Positions 52,250 to 63,624 of a stretch of DNA of 64,000 bases are shown piece after piece. Below the pieces are notes generated by a model. That model made no database searches. It saw only the letters and a program-made list of their open reading frames with translations, and was not told the origin of the DNA. The position numbers and the translations under genes are program-made. Every line of letters begins with the position of its first letter. Positions within the stretch are counted from its first letter, which is position 1. Origin of the DNA: Linum tenue (taxonomy: Eukaryota > Streptophyta > Magnoliopsida > Malpighiales > Linaceae); assembly GCA_946122785.1 (NCBI GenBank), contig CAMGYJ010000006.1, positions 65,101,676 through 65,165,675 of the forward strand, read 5' to 3'.

Positions 52250-55200
52250 TGCAAAGTCAGGGAAACATCACACCCCCTGCAATAACATTCTTAGCACAGC
52301 CCTACTAAAAGAACACTCATTAAACAGGTGACCATGAGTTTCTATCCCCCCAGGGCAAAGTACACAAGCAACATCACATTGAACACCCCAGCTCCTTAAC
52401 TGACTTTTTGTTCGCACTCTTTCTAAGATTATCAACCAGAGTAAAACACAGTACTTAGGGAAAATCGGCTTCGCCCATACAACTTTGTACCATGAAACAG
52501 GTAGTCCAAGGACCCTGATGGAATCCCAGACCTTCTTAACTGAGTACCTAATAAGCACCACACCATCCCAGGCCAATGAATCCCCTGCTCCAGTTAGATG
52601 TTGCTGAGCCAACCCCCTGCACTTCAGTATCTTCCTCAAAACCCAGGTGCTAATTGTACTGGGAGATATAGACCAAATACTTCTATCCTTCACCCTGTAT
52701 TTCTTCATCCAAGCCACCCAAAGAGAGCCGATTCAGCCAAGAGATTCCACAAATGTCTGATCACACATGCTTTATTCCATGTTTTAAAATCACGTATCCC
52801 CAATCCACCCTCTTGCCTTAACAAAGCAACTTTAGACCAAGAAACAGGAGCCTTCTTTCTCTTAATACCATCAACTCCCACAAGAATTTGTTACAAGCAG
52901 CTTCAATCATTCGGAGGACCTTCAAGGGCAGCAAAAAAATTGACATCCAGTATTGAAACACACTGGTAATGACTGAATCTATTAACTGCAGCTTCCCTGC
53001 ATAACTCAGGGTTCTGGCTTGCCAGGTCTGGATCCTCTTAGTAATTTTATCAACAACACAGTCACTATCAACAGATGTCAGTTTGCCAGAAAGGAGTGGC
53101 ACACCCAAGTATCTGATAGGTAAATCACCTAAAGGGAACCCAAACTGATCAAATAATATTTGCTTTTCTTCCTGAGACAACCCAGCACAAAACAGTTGAC
53201 ACTTTTGAGAATTTCACTTCAAAACAGACATGGAATAAAACTATGTAAGCAAAAGTTGTATCCCAGATAATGCCTCTGGTGACCCATTAGAGAAAACTAA
53301 CAAATCATCCGCAAAGCAGAGATGTGTTATTTCCAGACTCTTACACCGAGGGTGAAATGGTATTTGGGCACTTCTAACAGCTCTAACCAGTAAACAAGAA
53401 AAAACTTACATCGCAATCGTGAAGAGATAGGGGGAGAGAGGGTCCCCCTGTCTCAAGCCTTGGCCGTAGGGAAGTAACGACATAATCCCCCATTAAACGA
53501 AATACAGAGCATAGGGGATTGAACACAAGACTCAACAAGCTTAACAAACTGATCTGGCATTCCCATAACCCTCATTACTTTAAACAGAAACAACCAATCC
53601 ACCGAGTCAAAAGCCTTCATTAGGTCAATTTTAAGTGCACACCTAGGAGAAATATGACCCCTATGATAATCCTTTACAAGCTCAGTTGTCATTAATATGT
53701 TATCACTAATGACCTGCCTTTTACAAAAGCAGACTGACTTCTGCTAATAAGTAATGGCAAGACCAAGGACAACCTATTTGATAAGATCTTTGAAATGCCC
53801 TTATAGATCACATTGCAACAAGATATAGGCCTAAAATCTTTCATTTTTTCAACTACCTGAAGCTTGGGAATAAGCGAGATAACAGTAGAATTTACCTGTC
53901 TTGGCATAACTCCAGTTCTAAAAAACTCCAGCACTACATTCTCCACCTCAGGCCCCACTGTTTCCTAATCCAGTTTGAAAAATTCAACTATGTACCCATT
54001 TGGACCAGGTGCTTTATCATTACCCATCCCACATAAGACTTTTTTAATTTCTGCCCTAGTAACTGAAGCAGTCAGCAAAGCAACATCATCATTCGCGAGC
54101 TTCAGGCTTAATAGATCCTAAAAAAACACACTAGGCAACTGCTGAACAAAAGTATCTACACTGCCCAGCAGCCCCTTGTAAAAATCAACAGCAACCTGAC
54201 TCATTCTCTTCACATCACTCACTACTTCCGCATCCTCTGTAATCAACTTCTGAATAGTCAATTTATGATTCCTAGTCTTTACCATACCATGGAAAAACCA
54301 GTATTAGCATCTCCTTTAGTTATCCACTGAACTCTTGACTTTTGCTTGTAGAAAGATTCTTCAGCACTCTGGAGGTCCCTACACTTCCTTTCCTGTTCCA
54401 ATACAGCCTGCATAATAGCTTCAGATGGATCAGAAAGCATATCACTCTGCAACTCCTCCAATACCACTTCTGCTTCCCTTGTTCGAACAGACAGATTAGA
54501 GTAGACAGTCATATTCAAGCTCTTAAGCCGACGCTTAAGCTCATCCAGTTTCCTATATATGATGTAATATGGCTCTCCAGTAACCTCTAGCTGCCATGCC
54601 TCCTTCAATAACTCTTCAAATTGAGGGTATTGTCTCCAAAATAGAAAGAACTTTAAGGGTTTTGGCAATGAAGTAACCTTAGAATCAGTCTGTACAAGTA
54701 GTTCACAGTGATCTGACACCCCTGGGGCAAGGGTCTGCACTAAACTATTCGGAAAACTATCCAGCCACTTCTCAGTAACCAAGACCCTGTCAATCCTCCT
54801 TGCAATAGGATTGCTAGCTTGTTTGTTCCACCAAGTATACCACGATCCCAGAGTCCTATGATCTGTAAGCTTCATATCCTGTATCCAACCCCGAAAATCC
54901 TCCATACTCTGATTGAAACCAGACCTGTTCGAGGCTTCACTATCCTCCACAATAGCATTGAAATCTCCCATCCAAACTCCAGGCTCACTTGTTAACCTCA
55001 ATTGCCTCAGCTCATCATACAACTTTGCCCTATCCTGCACTTTATTCGGGCTATAAACTCCAGTTGCAAGACAAGATTCAGTGCCAGACTTGATACGAAC
55101 ACTAATGTAATGCTCACCCATTCCCACTTCACTAACAGCCAAATGAGATTTTCAGAACAACCAAACACGACCAGAAGATGAATACTTATAATTATCTAAA

Positions 55201-55391
55201 TGCTTCCAACCACTAAAAGTCTTATTCCTTATATCTGTCGCATTATGCTTTAGTACTCGTGTTTCTAAAATAGCAAAAAACTCTACCTGCAACTTCAAAA
55301 CCTGTTTTTTCACATATCTATGTTTCTCAGGGGCATTGAACCCCCTGAGATTCCAGCAGAGAAACTTCATTTCTTCCTTCTGTTCTTCCAC
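52250..55391 (-). pseudogene. LINE ORF2: endonuclease and reverse transcriptase, broken
   Basis: Begins MEEQKEEMKFLCWNLRGFN at 55391, overlapping the end of ORF1. Apurinic endonuclease blocks: CWNLRG, FAILETR, GVWMGDFNAIV and the SDHCEL catalytic motif near 54700. Reverse transcriptase blocks: KAPGPNGYIVEFF near 54000, RPISCCNVIYKGISKIL, SQSAFVKGR, LKIDLMKAFDSVDW (53690-53450) and FADD near 53310. The C-terminal zf-RVT zinc-binding domain (CVLCPGGIETHGHLFNECSF) is at 52400-52310. Stops or frameshifts occur near 55155, 54279, 53965 (TAG where Trp is expected), 53690, 53450 and 52800. Inactive L1-clade element. Confidence 0.88.
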
Positions 55392-56459
55392 CCTTCTTTG
55401 GAGAGGCAGGAATCACAAGGTCTATACTCTTGGGATTTAACGGCACACGAGAACTGGCCACCGAGGCTGGAATTCTCACACTACCACTTTGATCACGGCC
55501 AGAAACATTCTTCCCCTTTCTCACCACCAGCTGAAACCCATCTTCATCTATCAAACCCTCCCTCTGGGGAGTAGAAGAGCTGGCAGCAACAGCATCCCCC
55601 ACTACCCCTTGATTCTCCAATGCATTAGGACTCTCAATACCAGAACCCACTTCCTCAGACTGCACTTTCTTCTCATCCTCTGCTGCCTTACCCTTATCAA
55701 CAGAGTCATCCTTAACCACAACTGTCTCCTCAACCACCACCAACTGCCTTTCATCAGACTTCCCACATTCTAGGCCCTTACCAATAACATGCCCAAACTT
55801 TGCACACTGCTCACAACGAGGTGGAAGGCTGAGATACTGAACAAGTAACCGCATCCTCTCCTCCCCCTCTGGACGAATTCTGTTGGAAAAAGTGAACCAG
55901 CAGACATCTCAATGCACATCTTAGCCGTCCCCATATGAGCTCCAAGCTTGGTTGCCTGGTCCATCCACAACGGTGTACCCAGCAAGCTCGCAACTCTATT
56001 CAAACCTTCCGCCGTCATGTACTCCAACGGTAACTCCCGAACTCGCACCCAAATCGGCAATCTCGAACAATCCAACTTAACTGATTGAATCCCCTGTACC
56101 CATTTGCGAAAAAACAAGGGCACATTCTCACAGTGCCACGGACCATTCTCAAACACCCACCTACTCGATTCTTCACTTTCAAATTGGAACAGAAACATGT
56201 TAGACCCAAACCCTGAAACAAACACACGTCCATCTCGTCCCCAATACCGCTGAGCCCATCGTCGAATCACCACAATCGGGGGCGTTGCTGTGAGGAACTG
56301 ACCTACCAGCGGATTTCTCCATCTGACTTCACCTTCTTCTCGAACCGCCCGAGGAATAACAAGCTCCCCATCCACCAGAGTCGGCGCAACGTAGCAGAGC
56401 CGGTTACCCTCACCCACACCAAAGAGATGAGCCCAATTGAGAGGCTCCGGCGAGGCCAT
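55327..56459 (-). pseudogene. LINE ORF1 (DUF4283 and zinc knuckle), frameshifted
   Basis: Starts MASPEPLNWAHLFG at 56459. The DUF4283 domain spans roughly residues 20-160 (FRKWVQG, PIWVRVRELPLEYMTAEGL), typical of plant LINE ORF1. A frameshift near 55885 at a G5 run moves the reading into the frame of 55854-55327, which carries a zinc knuckle (CEQCAKFGHVIGKGLEC) and an acidic linker ending LLESQGVQCP. It encodes the nucleic-acid chaperone of the element. One frame change only, so ORF1 is better preserved than ORF2. Confidence 0.85.
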
Positions 56460-56550
56460 GCCGCCGCCTCCGCGAAAACCCGATCTAGGTCAGGAGGAGT
56501 GAGAAAGAAGAGAGAAGGGAGAGCGTTTTTAGATTACAATTGTGCATCCC

Positions 56551-56563
56551 AAAACATAATCAT
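56551..56563. repeat. LINE target-site duplication, right copy
   Basis: AAAACATAATCAT, same as 46330-46342. Confidence 0.85.
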
Positions 56564-58437
56564 TTTGAATTTGAATATTGGTGTTATTTCTTAGATAAAG
56601 TACAATTGTTTATACGTTGACGTTATCTGTTAGATTAAGTTTATATATTTGGATGTTGAAGGGGAAAAATTATTGTTTTGTGGTTCAGTGGTTAGCCGTT
56701 ATAGAATCATTGGTTAACCGTTCACGTGCTATAATATAAAAGACATATATAAATTATAATACACTAGTTTATTAATGAATTTATCACTAGCCATAAGCAA
56801 TTTCAAATTCATATCATCCATCATAAAAAAATTCTAACAAATAATTCAAACTATCTCACAAAAACAATCATAATATTTTTCCAAATAAATCCAAGTTGGT
56901 ATTTAGAGTGAAAATTCACAGTGGACCACGTGAAGCTGGCGAGGTTGAAAAACAAAAATGGAGCATAAATAAAAATAATAATTAAGGTTTGATTATCTTA
57001 GTCTATGTTAAATTATTATTTTTAGGTTCAAATAGTGGTCTAGTCAAATCAGGATGGTTCATCTTTTTTTATTTATAATTGATGGTTCCTCTGGTTTCAT
57101 GTTGAATCGTCAAAAACTATTTGGTCATCCCTAGCCGTGCTATCAAATAAACTAAACCGATATTGTAACTGGTTTGGTGGTTCTACATATTCGGGTGCTG
57201 ATCTGAATTGATTCTTAGAGCACTAGGAGAGTGAAAGAGGATGTTGGTTTAGCATAACCATAAAAAAAATGTCAAAAAAGAGTTTGAAAAGATAAGTGTA
57301 AAAACACTTTATTAGCCAAATCTTTTCAAACTTTTCATTATTAGCTAAATCTTTTGAAATACAAAATATTAGCCAAATTTTTTATAACATCAAAATATTA
57401 GTAAGTTGTCTGTAACTTCTTTAGTTAAAATACTAAAATTTTGGAATGTCGACTACTTAACCATCACGTGTCTCTTCCAAGTTAGTATCATGCTGCCCAG
57501 TCAATATTACTAACAAAACTGCGAACAAAAACTTAACATTTTACTAACATTTTATATTTTGATTAATAATTTGAAAAAATAGGAAAATTTAATTAATAAA
57601 TTATATTTACCTTTAATTATATAAAAATTATCATACCTTCATTTTTAAAATCTAACAAGCAAAAGAACAATTTGTCCTCATTCCTCCCCTCCATTCAATT
57701 ATGAGTTTTTAGTTTTTGGTAAGGTGATTAAAATTTTGAGTTCCAAAGTCCAAACCATAGAATATTTTGATTTTATAATTGTAAACATAATATTTTTTTC
57801 AAAAACCATAAGAAAAAGATATAATATTTCAATTTTACTTTATATATATATAAACTTCCAACAATCTCCATCTCTCTTCCCATTTTTTTGTTTGTTTGTT
57901 TTCTTCCTTCTTTCTTTCTTCCTCTTCTTCCTCCTTCCCCGTGTTTCTTTCTCTCTCTGCATCATCGATCATTTCCCCGCTTTCCCTTTCCTCCTTTCTC
58001 TTCCCTTCCCTTCCCACTGTTAAAATCACAAATCTTTTCTTCCCCTCGAACCAACCCTTTTGATTCTTTCCTCCACCCTTTCTCTCTCCCAGACGTCTCT
58101 CTCTCTCTCAGAATCATCTGACACACAAATCAGAGGAAAAAGAAAAAACGGAAGCCGCCATAGCCAAAACCTCCATCACCGCCTCTGCAACAACATCAAG
58201 AAGAAGAAGAAGAAGAAGAAGAAGAAGAAGAAGAAAGCAGCAGCAGAAGCAAACAAGCTTGCCACCACAATCACAATCATAATCATCCTCCTCCTCGGAT
58301 TCCCCTGATTCCAGAAACCCCCAAATTCTCCTCACCCGCGATTTCTGATTCCTTCCCATCATTTTCGCTTCCATCGTTGGGAATCAGAGCGGCAGAAGTT
58401 TTGGGTGTCTCTGTTTATGTATGTTCGGGGAGTAAAT
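56564..58437. other. Upstream region and 5' leader of PP2C gene
   Basis: AT-rich up to about 57840, with three diverged copies of ATTAGC(C/T)AAATCTTTT near 57313, 57341 and 57369. A TATATATATATAAA at 57839-57853 could be the TATA region. From 57860 the sequence is CT-rich and leader-like. A (GAA)n microsatellite follows at 58197-58236. Confidence 0.5.
58197..58236. repeat. GAA microsatellite in PP2C 5' leader
   Basis: About thirteen AAG units directly upstream of the coding region (200 bases before the ATG). Length polymorphism here could be used as a marker. Confidence 0.9.
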
Positions 58438-60383
58438 ATGGCTGCCGGCACAGATTTCTCTCCTCCCTTTGCTCTGCTAGACGGCGGTGGATACAACAAT
58501 TCCAGTATTAACAAGGATACCAGTAGAAACCTCTCCCCCACCGCCGACGAGAATTCCGACGGCGTCAAGCAAATCCCTAATGGCAGGCCTCCCCGCCACA
58601 CCATCCCATCAGCCAGGCTCCTCGCCGCCGCCGATCTGGTAAACTCTCCCTCCCTCCATCTCAGCTTACCGGTGGTTGTTTCTGGATCTTGTTGTGATAG
58701 CCTAATTGATTTGGAATTTCGATCCCCCTTTTCCCTTTTTCTTCTCCAGGCTATGGATGTTGGGATTGTCGTCAATAAGTCGCCGTCCGATGAGAAGACC
58801 GATTTTTTGCCGGTCTTCCGATCAGGGAGTTGCGCCGAGGAAGGTCCCAAGCAGTACATGGAGGATGAGCATGTCTGCATAGATGATCTCAACCAACATC
58901 TGGGTTCAACCACTGCCAGCTTCTCCTCCATGGGAGCTTTCTACGGGGTTGGTAATAGTTATAGTCATCTCCTTGGATCATCAGAAAAGTCCCAGTTATG
59001 AAATTTCCCGTTGACAGTAGTCAAGTTTTGTACTTTTCACTAGGTGTTTGATGGCCATGGAGGCACGGATGCAGCTCTGTTTGTGAGGAACAACATATTG
59101 AGATACATAGTTGATGACTTCCAGTTTCCTATGTGCGTGGAGAAGGCAATCAAGAGTGCTTTCGTGAGAGCTGATTATGCTTTCGCAGACGATAGTTCTC
59201 TTGATATCTCGTCTGGCACCACGGCTCTCACTGCTCTTATGCTTGGCCGGTAAGTCCATTAGCTGTTCATGTCGAATTCTCTATTGCTGTTGTCTGATAG
59301 TCCTAGTGAAAGATGGTCGAAATGAAGGCAGTTAGAAATGCTGTTTCGGATGCTGGTAGTGAAGCTGAGAGACTTGGTTCGTCACGTTACCTGTTATGAA
59401 AAAGCTATCTTTTTCTATTGAACTATGATTGCCTGTCCTTTCTGATATTCCTAGGATAGTAGGAGTTATGATTAACTTGCTTGGATGCTGATCCGTTGAT
59501 GCCTGTTGTGTCAGTGGTCCGACTATAGAAAAGTTTGATCTAAGTACTTGGATGTCGATCTCCATTCTGATGATTGGCTCTCTCATTAAGTTAATGGAGA
59601 AAATGAAAAGCTTTCGGTACCTGATAGTTCTGTTTTTCATCAGTTCATAGGATATAAGATGAGTTTGTGATCAAGTGGCGATTCAAGTACTTGGATGTTG
59701 ATCTGTCGACTCCTTTTGCATTGATGTTAATAAGCCTGTGGAATCTAGATGTCAATGCAGGACATTGATCATTGCCAATGCTGGGGATTCATTAAGCCTT
59801 AATCATGAGTCTTGATCATTGCAGGACATTGATCATCGCCAATGCTGGGGATTGTCGAGCAGTGCTGGGTCGACGGGGCAGAGCAATCGAGATGTCCAAA
59901 GACCACAAACCGAACAGCACTTCTGAAAGGCTAAGAATTGAGAAGCTTGGGGGAGTCATCTATGACGGCTACCTCAATGGCCAGTTGTCGGTCTCCCGTG
60001 CACTAGGCGATTGGCACATGAAGGGTCCCAAGGGGTCTGCATGTCCCCTTAGCCCGGAGCCCGAGTTGCAAGAAACAAACTTATCCGAGGAAGACGAGTT
60101 CTTAATAATGGGGTGTGATGGCCTTTGGGACGTGATGAGCAGCCAGTGTGCAGTGACGATAGTAAGGAAAGAGCTCATGCTCCACAACGACCCCGAGAGG
60201 TGCTCAAGGGAGTTGGTCAGGGAAGCACTGAAGCGAAACACATGCGATAACTTGACGGTTATAGTTGTTTGCTTCTCCCAGGATCCACCGCCTCGGATCG
60301 AGATCCCTCAGACAAGAGTTCGCAGGAGCATATCGCTCGAAGGTTTGAACTTGCTCAAGGGCGTGCTTGATGAGAACTCATGA
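58438..60383 (+). CDS. Protein phosphatase 2C, PP2CG1/PP2C27-like
   Basis: Mn/Mg-dependent Ser/Thr phosphatase; the closest Arabidopsis type, PP2CG1 (At2g33700), acts in salt and ABA responses (family knowledge). Exons: 58438-58638, 58750-58947, 59044-59249, 59825-60383, giving 387 residues. Metal-binding motifs are present: MED at 104-106, DGHGG at 136-140, CDGLWD at 299-304 and DNLTV near 343. [28 protein letters not shown] and [19 protein letters not shown] are typical of the group. I chose ATG 58438 (A at -3, G at +4) over the in-frame ATG 58417 with poorer context. The second intron starts GTTGGT, a weak donor. Just before exon 4 a near-copy of its first 29 bases plus acceptor lies 64 bases upstream (59761); using it leads to a stop. 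Confidence 0.93.
59755..59853 (+). repeat. Duplicated splice acceptor and exon start in PP2C
   Basis: TGCAGGACATTGATCAT at 59757 and 59821 are followed by near-identical GCCAATGCTGGGGATT. The downstream copy joins correctly to exon 3 ([12 protein letters not shown]); the upstream copy runs after 17 codons into TGA. The spacing is 64 bases. Confidence 0.9.
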
Positions 60384-61214
60384 GCGATGGAGGATGGGAA
60401 TGAATGGCCTTTGTACAGGACGTATTCTTGATGTCCCGCTATCATCGAGAAGAGCCTTGTTCATGTTCCTTGGAAATGCAGAACCTTATGATGCAAGCTA
60501 AAAAATGTTGTACCGATTTGGGAGATGGTTCATTGTTCTGAGTGGCTGAGATGCATGGCTTGCTGGCCTGCTGCCTTAATTTTTGATTTATCCATTGTAC
60601 ATAAACATGGAACTCATTTTGTTACATTTTTTACTTCAAATGTTGTACTGTTATTTTGATTACATGATGCTATCACAATTTTTTAGAGAGTTCATTGAAT
60701 TAAATGATCATGTCTATTCTTTTCTGATTTTGTATAGATCATTGTTCTCAAAGAATTAGTCCCGATAGTTTTGGTCCATTGGTTTGGTCCTTAAATCAGT
60801 TTTGGATCCCCTTGGCAAAATGTAGAACATATTCACCATTTCAAGTCTGTAGGCTAAATGAATAGGGCCAGAATTCAATGGAACTAGAAAGTAAAAGACC
60901 AATGAAGAATTTATCCAAAAGGACAACCTGTTGAATTCCGTACTGTTGTCATAATTATCCAACTTCATGTTCTCTACTAAGGAAAGCATTAAGCTCAAGT
61001 ATGACAAATCATCAGCTGAAACAAATTAGTGGACAAAAGAGAGCCAGGGAAGCCGAATTTCTGTTTCAAGTTACAAACTCTATGGATGGTATCTAAGCTT
61101 CGCGAACAAGGCAACCATGCCAAGCCAATGTCAGTTTCTTCTGCCAAGTTGCCTTTCTATATCTTTCACGTCTCGAGCTATAGTCCTTCTGGTGTTAATT
61201 GACCCAAAACAAAC
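60384..61214. other. Convergent spacer between PP2C and Canopy genes
   Basis: Contains the 3' UTRs of both genes. No further gene or repeat is supported; the 83-codon minus frame at 61007-60756 has no recognisable family. Confidence 0.5.
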
Positions 61215-63124
61215 TCAGAGCTCCTCATTTTCGTCGTGACCATCAACATCAGCCTGATGAGAACCACTGCAAATTGAGAGAAACGTTTTCTTTATAAGAA
61301 ATTAGCAGTCTGAAGATTCTGTATCTCTTTTTGGATAGTGGGATCACAATCACCAAGCAAAACCAAAGAGTGAAAGAGATAGGCGGAAAGCAAGAACTTT
61401 ATTCTTTCTACTTGTGGGAAGAGTCTCATGCTGATGAGATAGCAAAAGAAAAGACCCCAAAACTTAACTCTGCGAAGTGGACAAGGGGTATAGATTCTTT
61501 TAAGGCTGGCTCTAAACTCCAGGACTCCACAATTCGACGGACTCTTCTAAGTAAAGTAATGAGATAGGGTATGCAAAACACAAACTGACAAGTATTGCGC
61601 CTGCCTAAGGTACCATTAACGGAAGAAAGACTATTTGCAACCCACAGCTGTTAAGGTGGGTTTATTGGGTTATGACAGAATGATCTGGAATTGGAGATTA
61701 CCTTGATTGGCAGTGCTTGCTTAACTCTTGGCACAGAACCTTGCTCACTCCTCCTGCGGTAACCGATCCTTTCTTGATCAACTCTGTCAACTGTATCAGT
61801 AATAAGCATAAAGTAGCATGAAATGTTTTAAGCAAATTTAAATGACAATTTCGATTAAAAAAATTCGAGACCTAAGAATGTCAAGACTTACCTCATCTTC
61901 AGTTTGCTCGAGTAACCTGTCCCATTTTTGAAGAACTGGTTAAACTTCCTAAACATGAAACCAAGCATAAACTAGACTAGAGTATATAATAAAAGATGTA
62001 CAGCGTTTCACCTTACCTTCCACAATAAGATGACATCTGTTTTGAATACGCTCGAGCTTCTTGCTTGTCTGAGGAAAAAAATATAGCACAGGCCATAGAG
62101 GTGTTGAGAAAATCATAAAATTGTTGCAGCCAGTGAATGAGCAAGCGATAGAAGGTTGGAATTCAACAAGGCCATCACCATAATAAAGAAAATTCTTCAG
62201 GCTTTCCAAGGTCCTATCATCGTCTGTGTAATATAATTTACTTACTCGTCGTCAAAGTGTCCCAATCATTTACTTTGATCCACTCCCGTCTGCCTGAATC
62301 TATCTGCAAGACCGGATATTACATTAACAAAAACTTAGCTCACTCATCACAACCTCACTAATGCAGATTCGCAACTGCAGACGAACAAAAAGATAAACTA
62401 TCCACGTGACACATCCAAAATCCAAATCTCACCTTCTCAAGTGTATAACCTTGCATCTTGTCGCAAAGCCCATCCAAAAGCTCAACAACTCTCAGCTCAC
62501 TGACTCTGTTGAAACATAGCACACCATTCTTAAAATTCAACAAGTTTGAATCAAGCAGAGGCATGGATCAACCAAAATCTGACCTTCTGAGCCTCTATTT
62601 CATTTGCTTATCCTTCAGTTCTACAGAGGACATGATTCTGCATTATCTCCTAAACATAATAGTTCTAGATGCATTGTGGGCAATACCTGTAATCAATTAC
62701 CTTTCCTTCACGTTGCCCTTTTGAGTTCAAACGATTCCTCATGTCTAAATGGTTCCTGGGCTTTTCCTATGCGAACAAAACGAAGAATCCCAAAACAGAT
62801 TTTACATTGGACACTCTGTAAACACATTAGTCACAGTCTCACAGACGCAGTTGAGCAGAATCCTTACATTGGACAGCCCAATCTCCAACTCCGCCTGCCA
62901 ACAAAGAACCCATTTTTCGCCACCATCGTCAGAATTTGACCGTCGGTAATTTGCTTCGAGTGATCGAAGATCTAAAGCGAGGATTCGGAGAAAAGGAAAT
63001 GAAACAGGAATGGAAAATAGAAGGTAGGTACCGCGACGGCATTGCAAGCGGCGCACTTGTCGTCGACGGCGGAAACAGCTGCAAACGTGAGGAGGAGGAT
63101 GACGGCCGGAAGCAGCGACGCCAT
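61215..63124 (-). CDS. Canopy/saposin-like ER protein (DUF3456)
   Basis: Small ER-lumen protein of the Canopy family; animal members are chaperone cofactors for receptors, the plant role is unknown. Nine minus-strand exons with GT-AG introns and continuous phase: 63124-63032, 62894-62868, 62766-62687, 62505-62433, 62303-62246, 62068-62017, 61916-61892, 61790-61702, 61266-61215; 182 residues. Signal peptide MASLLPAVILLLTFAAVSA, then six cysteines at 24, 27, 81, 126, 156 and 163 in the saposin-like pattern (DDKCAACNAV, DGLCDKMQ, YCGRLLEQTEDEL, VLCQELSKHC). The conserved motif HLDMRNRLNSKGQREGKVIDYRVSE is split across exons 3 and 4. The tail is acidic and ends ENEEL, loosely like an ER-retention signal but not a canonical KDEL/HDEL. 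Several exons are very short (25-27 nt). Confidence 0.92.
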
Positions 63125-63407
63125 TGACTCCGCCGTCCTTGAAATCTCCGATCAGGCGATCGTTCGTTCCAGTGCCGTCACTTCGGGGCTACAGCTAAGT
63201 GCTAACCACAGTCTGGACAGTCAAAATGTCACGAGTCTGGCTTTGAATATGGGCCGAAGACTGCCCAGTCTATTGACGCAATGGATCGTAGGCCCGACAG
63301 GAGACAATTGAAGGAGCAGGTTTGACAAGCTGGGCCTTGAAATTTGTTGTCCAATTAGGGAGCCATGGAGATGGAGGTGGTGGTGGTGGAGTATTGTGAG
63401 TTGTGAC
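63125..63407. other. Promoter region of the Canopy gene
   Basis: GC-richer than the distal spacer; no clear TATA box seen. A GGTGGTGGTGG run at 63375-63389. Confidence 0.4.
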
Positions 63408-63600
63408 TAGGGGTGAGCATCCGGATTGGGTTTGCATTTCGAACCGAACCGTTCAAAACCAAATTTAATGTTATTCAGATCGGCATTCAAAGGGGAAAAG
63501 CTCCTAATTCGGAATTCAGGATCGTGTCGACTGAATCGAAATTGTGAATACTGAACCGATAAATCGAACAAATAAATCCAACCAACTCCCTTGACGCAAA
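63408..63600 (+). mobile_element. hAT-like left end
   Basis: Starts TAGGGGTGAGCATCCGG and continues with CGAACCG/AACCGTTC-type motifs. No matching right end before 63625, where another element begins, so it is probably truncated. Confidence 0.45.
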
Positions 63601-63624
63601 CCACTCCCCCTCAACCCTTACATC

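Larger units (their letters stand above)
46343..56550 (-). mobile_element. L1-type LINE, split by a nested LTR retrotransposon
   Basis: Minus-strand non-LTR retrotransposon bounded by a 13-bp target duplication. The 5' end is near 56550 (minus-strand GGGATGCACAATTGTAATC), followed by ORF1, ORF2, a 3' UTR and a short A tail at 46344-46350. The 3' UTR is interrupted at 46387/51893 by the LTR element 46388-51887, whose own 5-bp duplication ATGTG is present on both sides. The LINE itself is about 4.7 kb. Both ORFs contain frameshifts and stops, so it is dead, but the clean boundaries show it was a full-length insertion. Confidence 0.88.

Noticed and set aside
58114..58374. Minus-strand frame with a Leu run
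   Set aside because: Generated by the GAA microsatellite of the PP2C leader.
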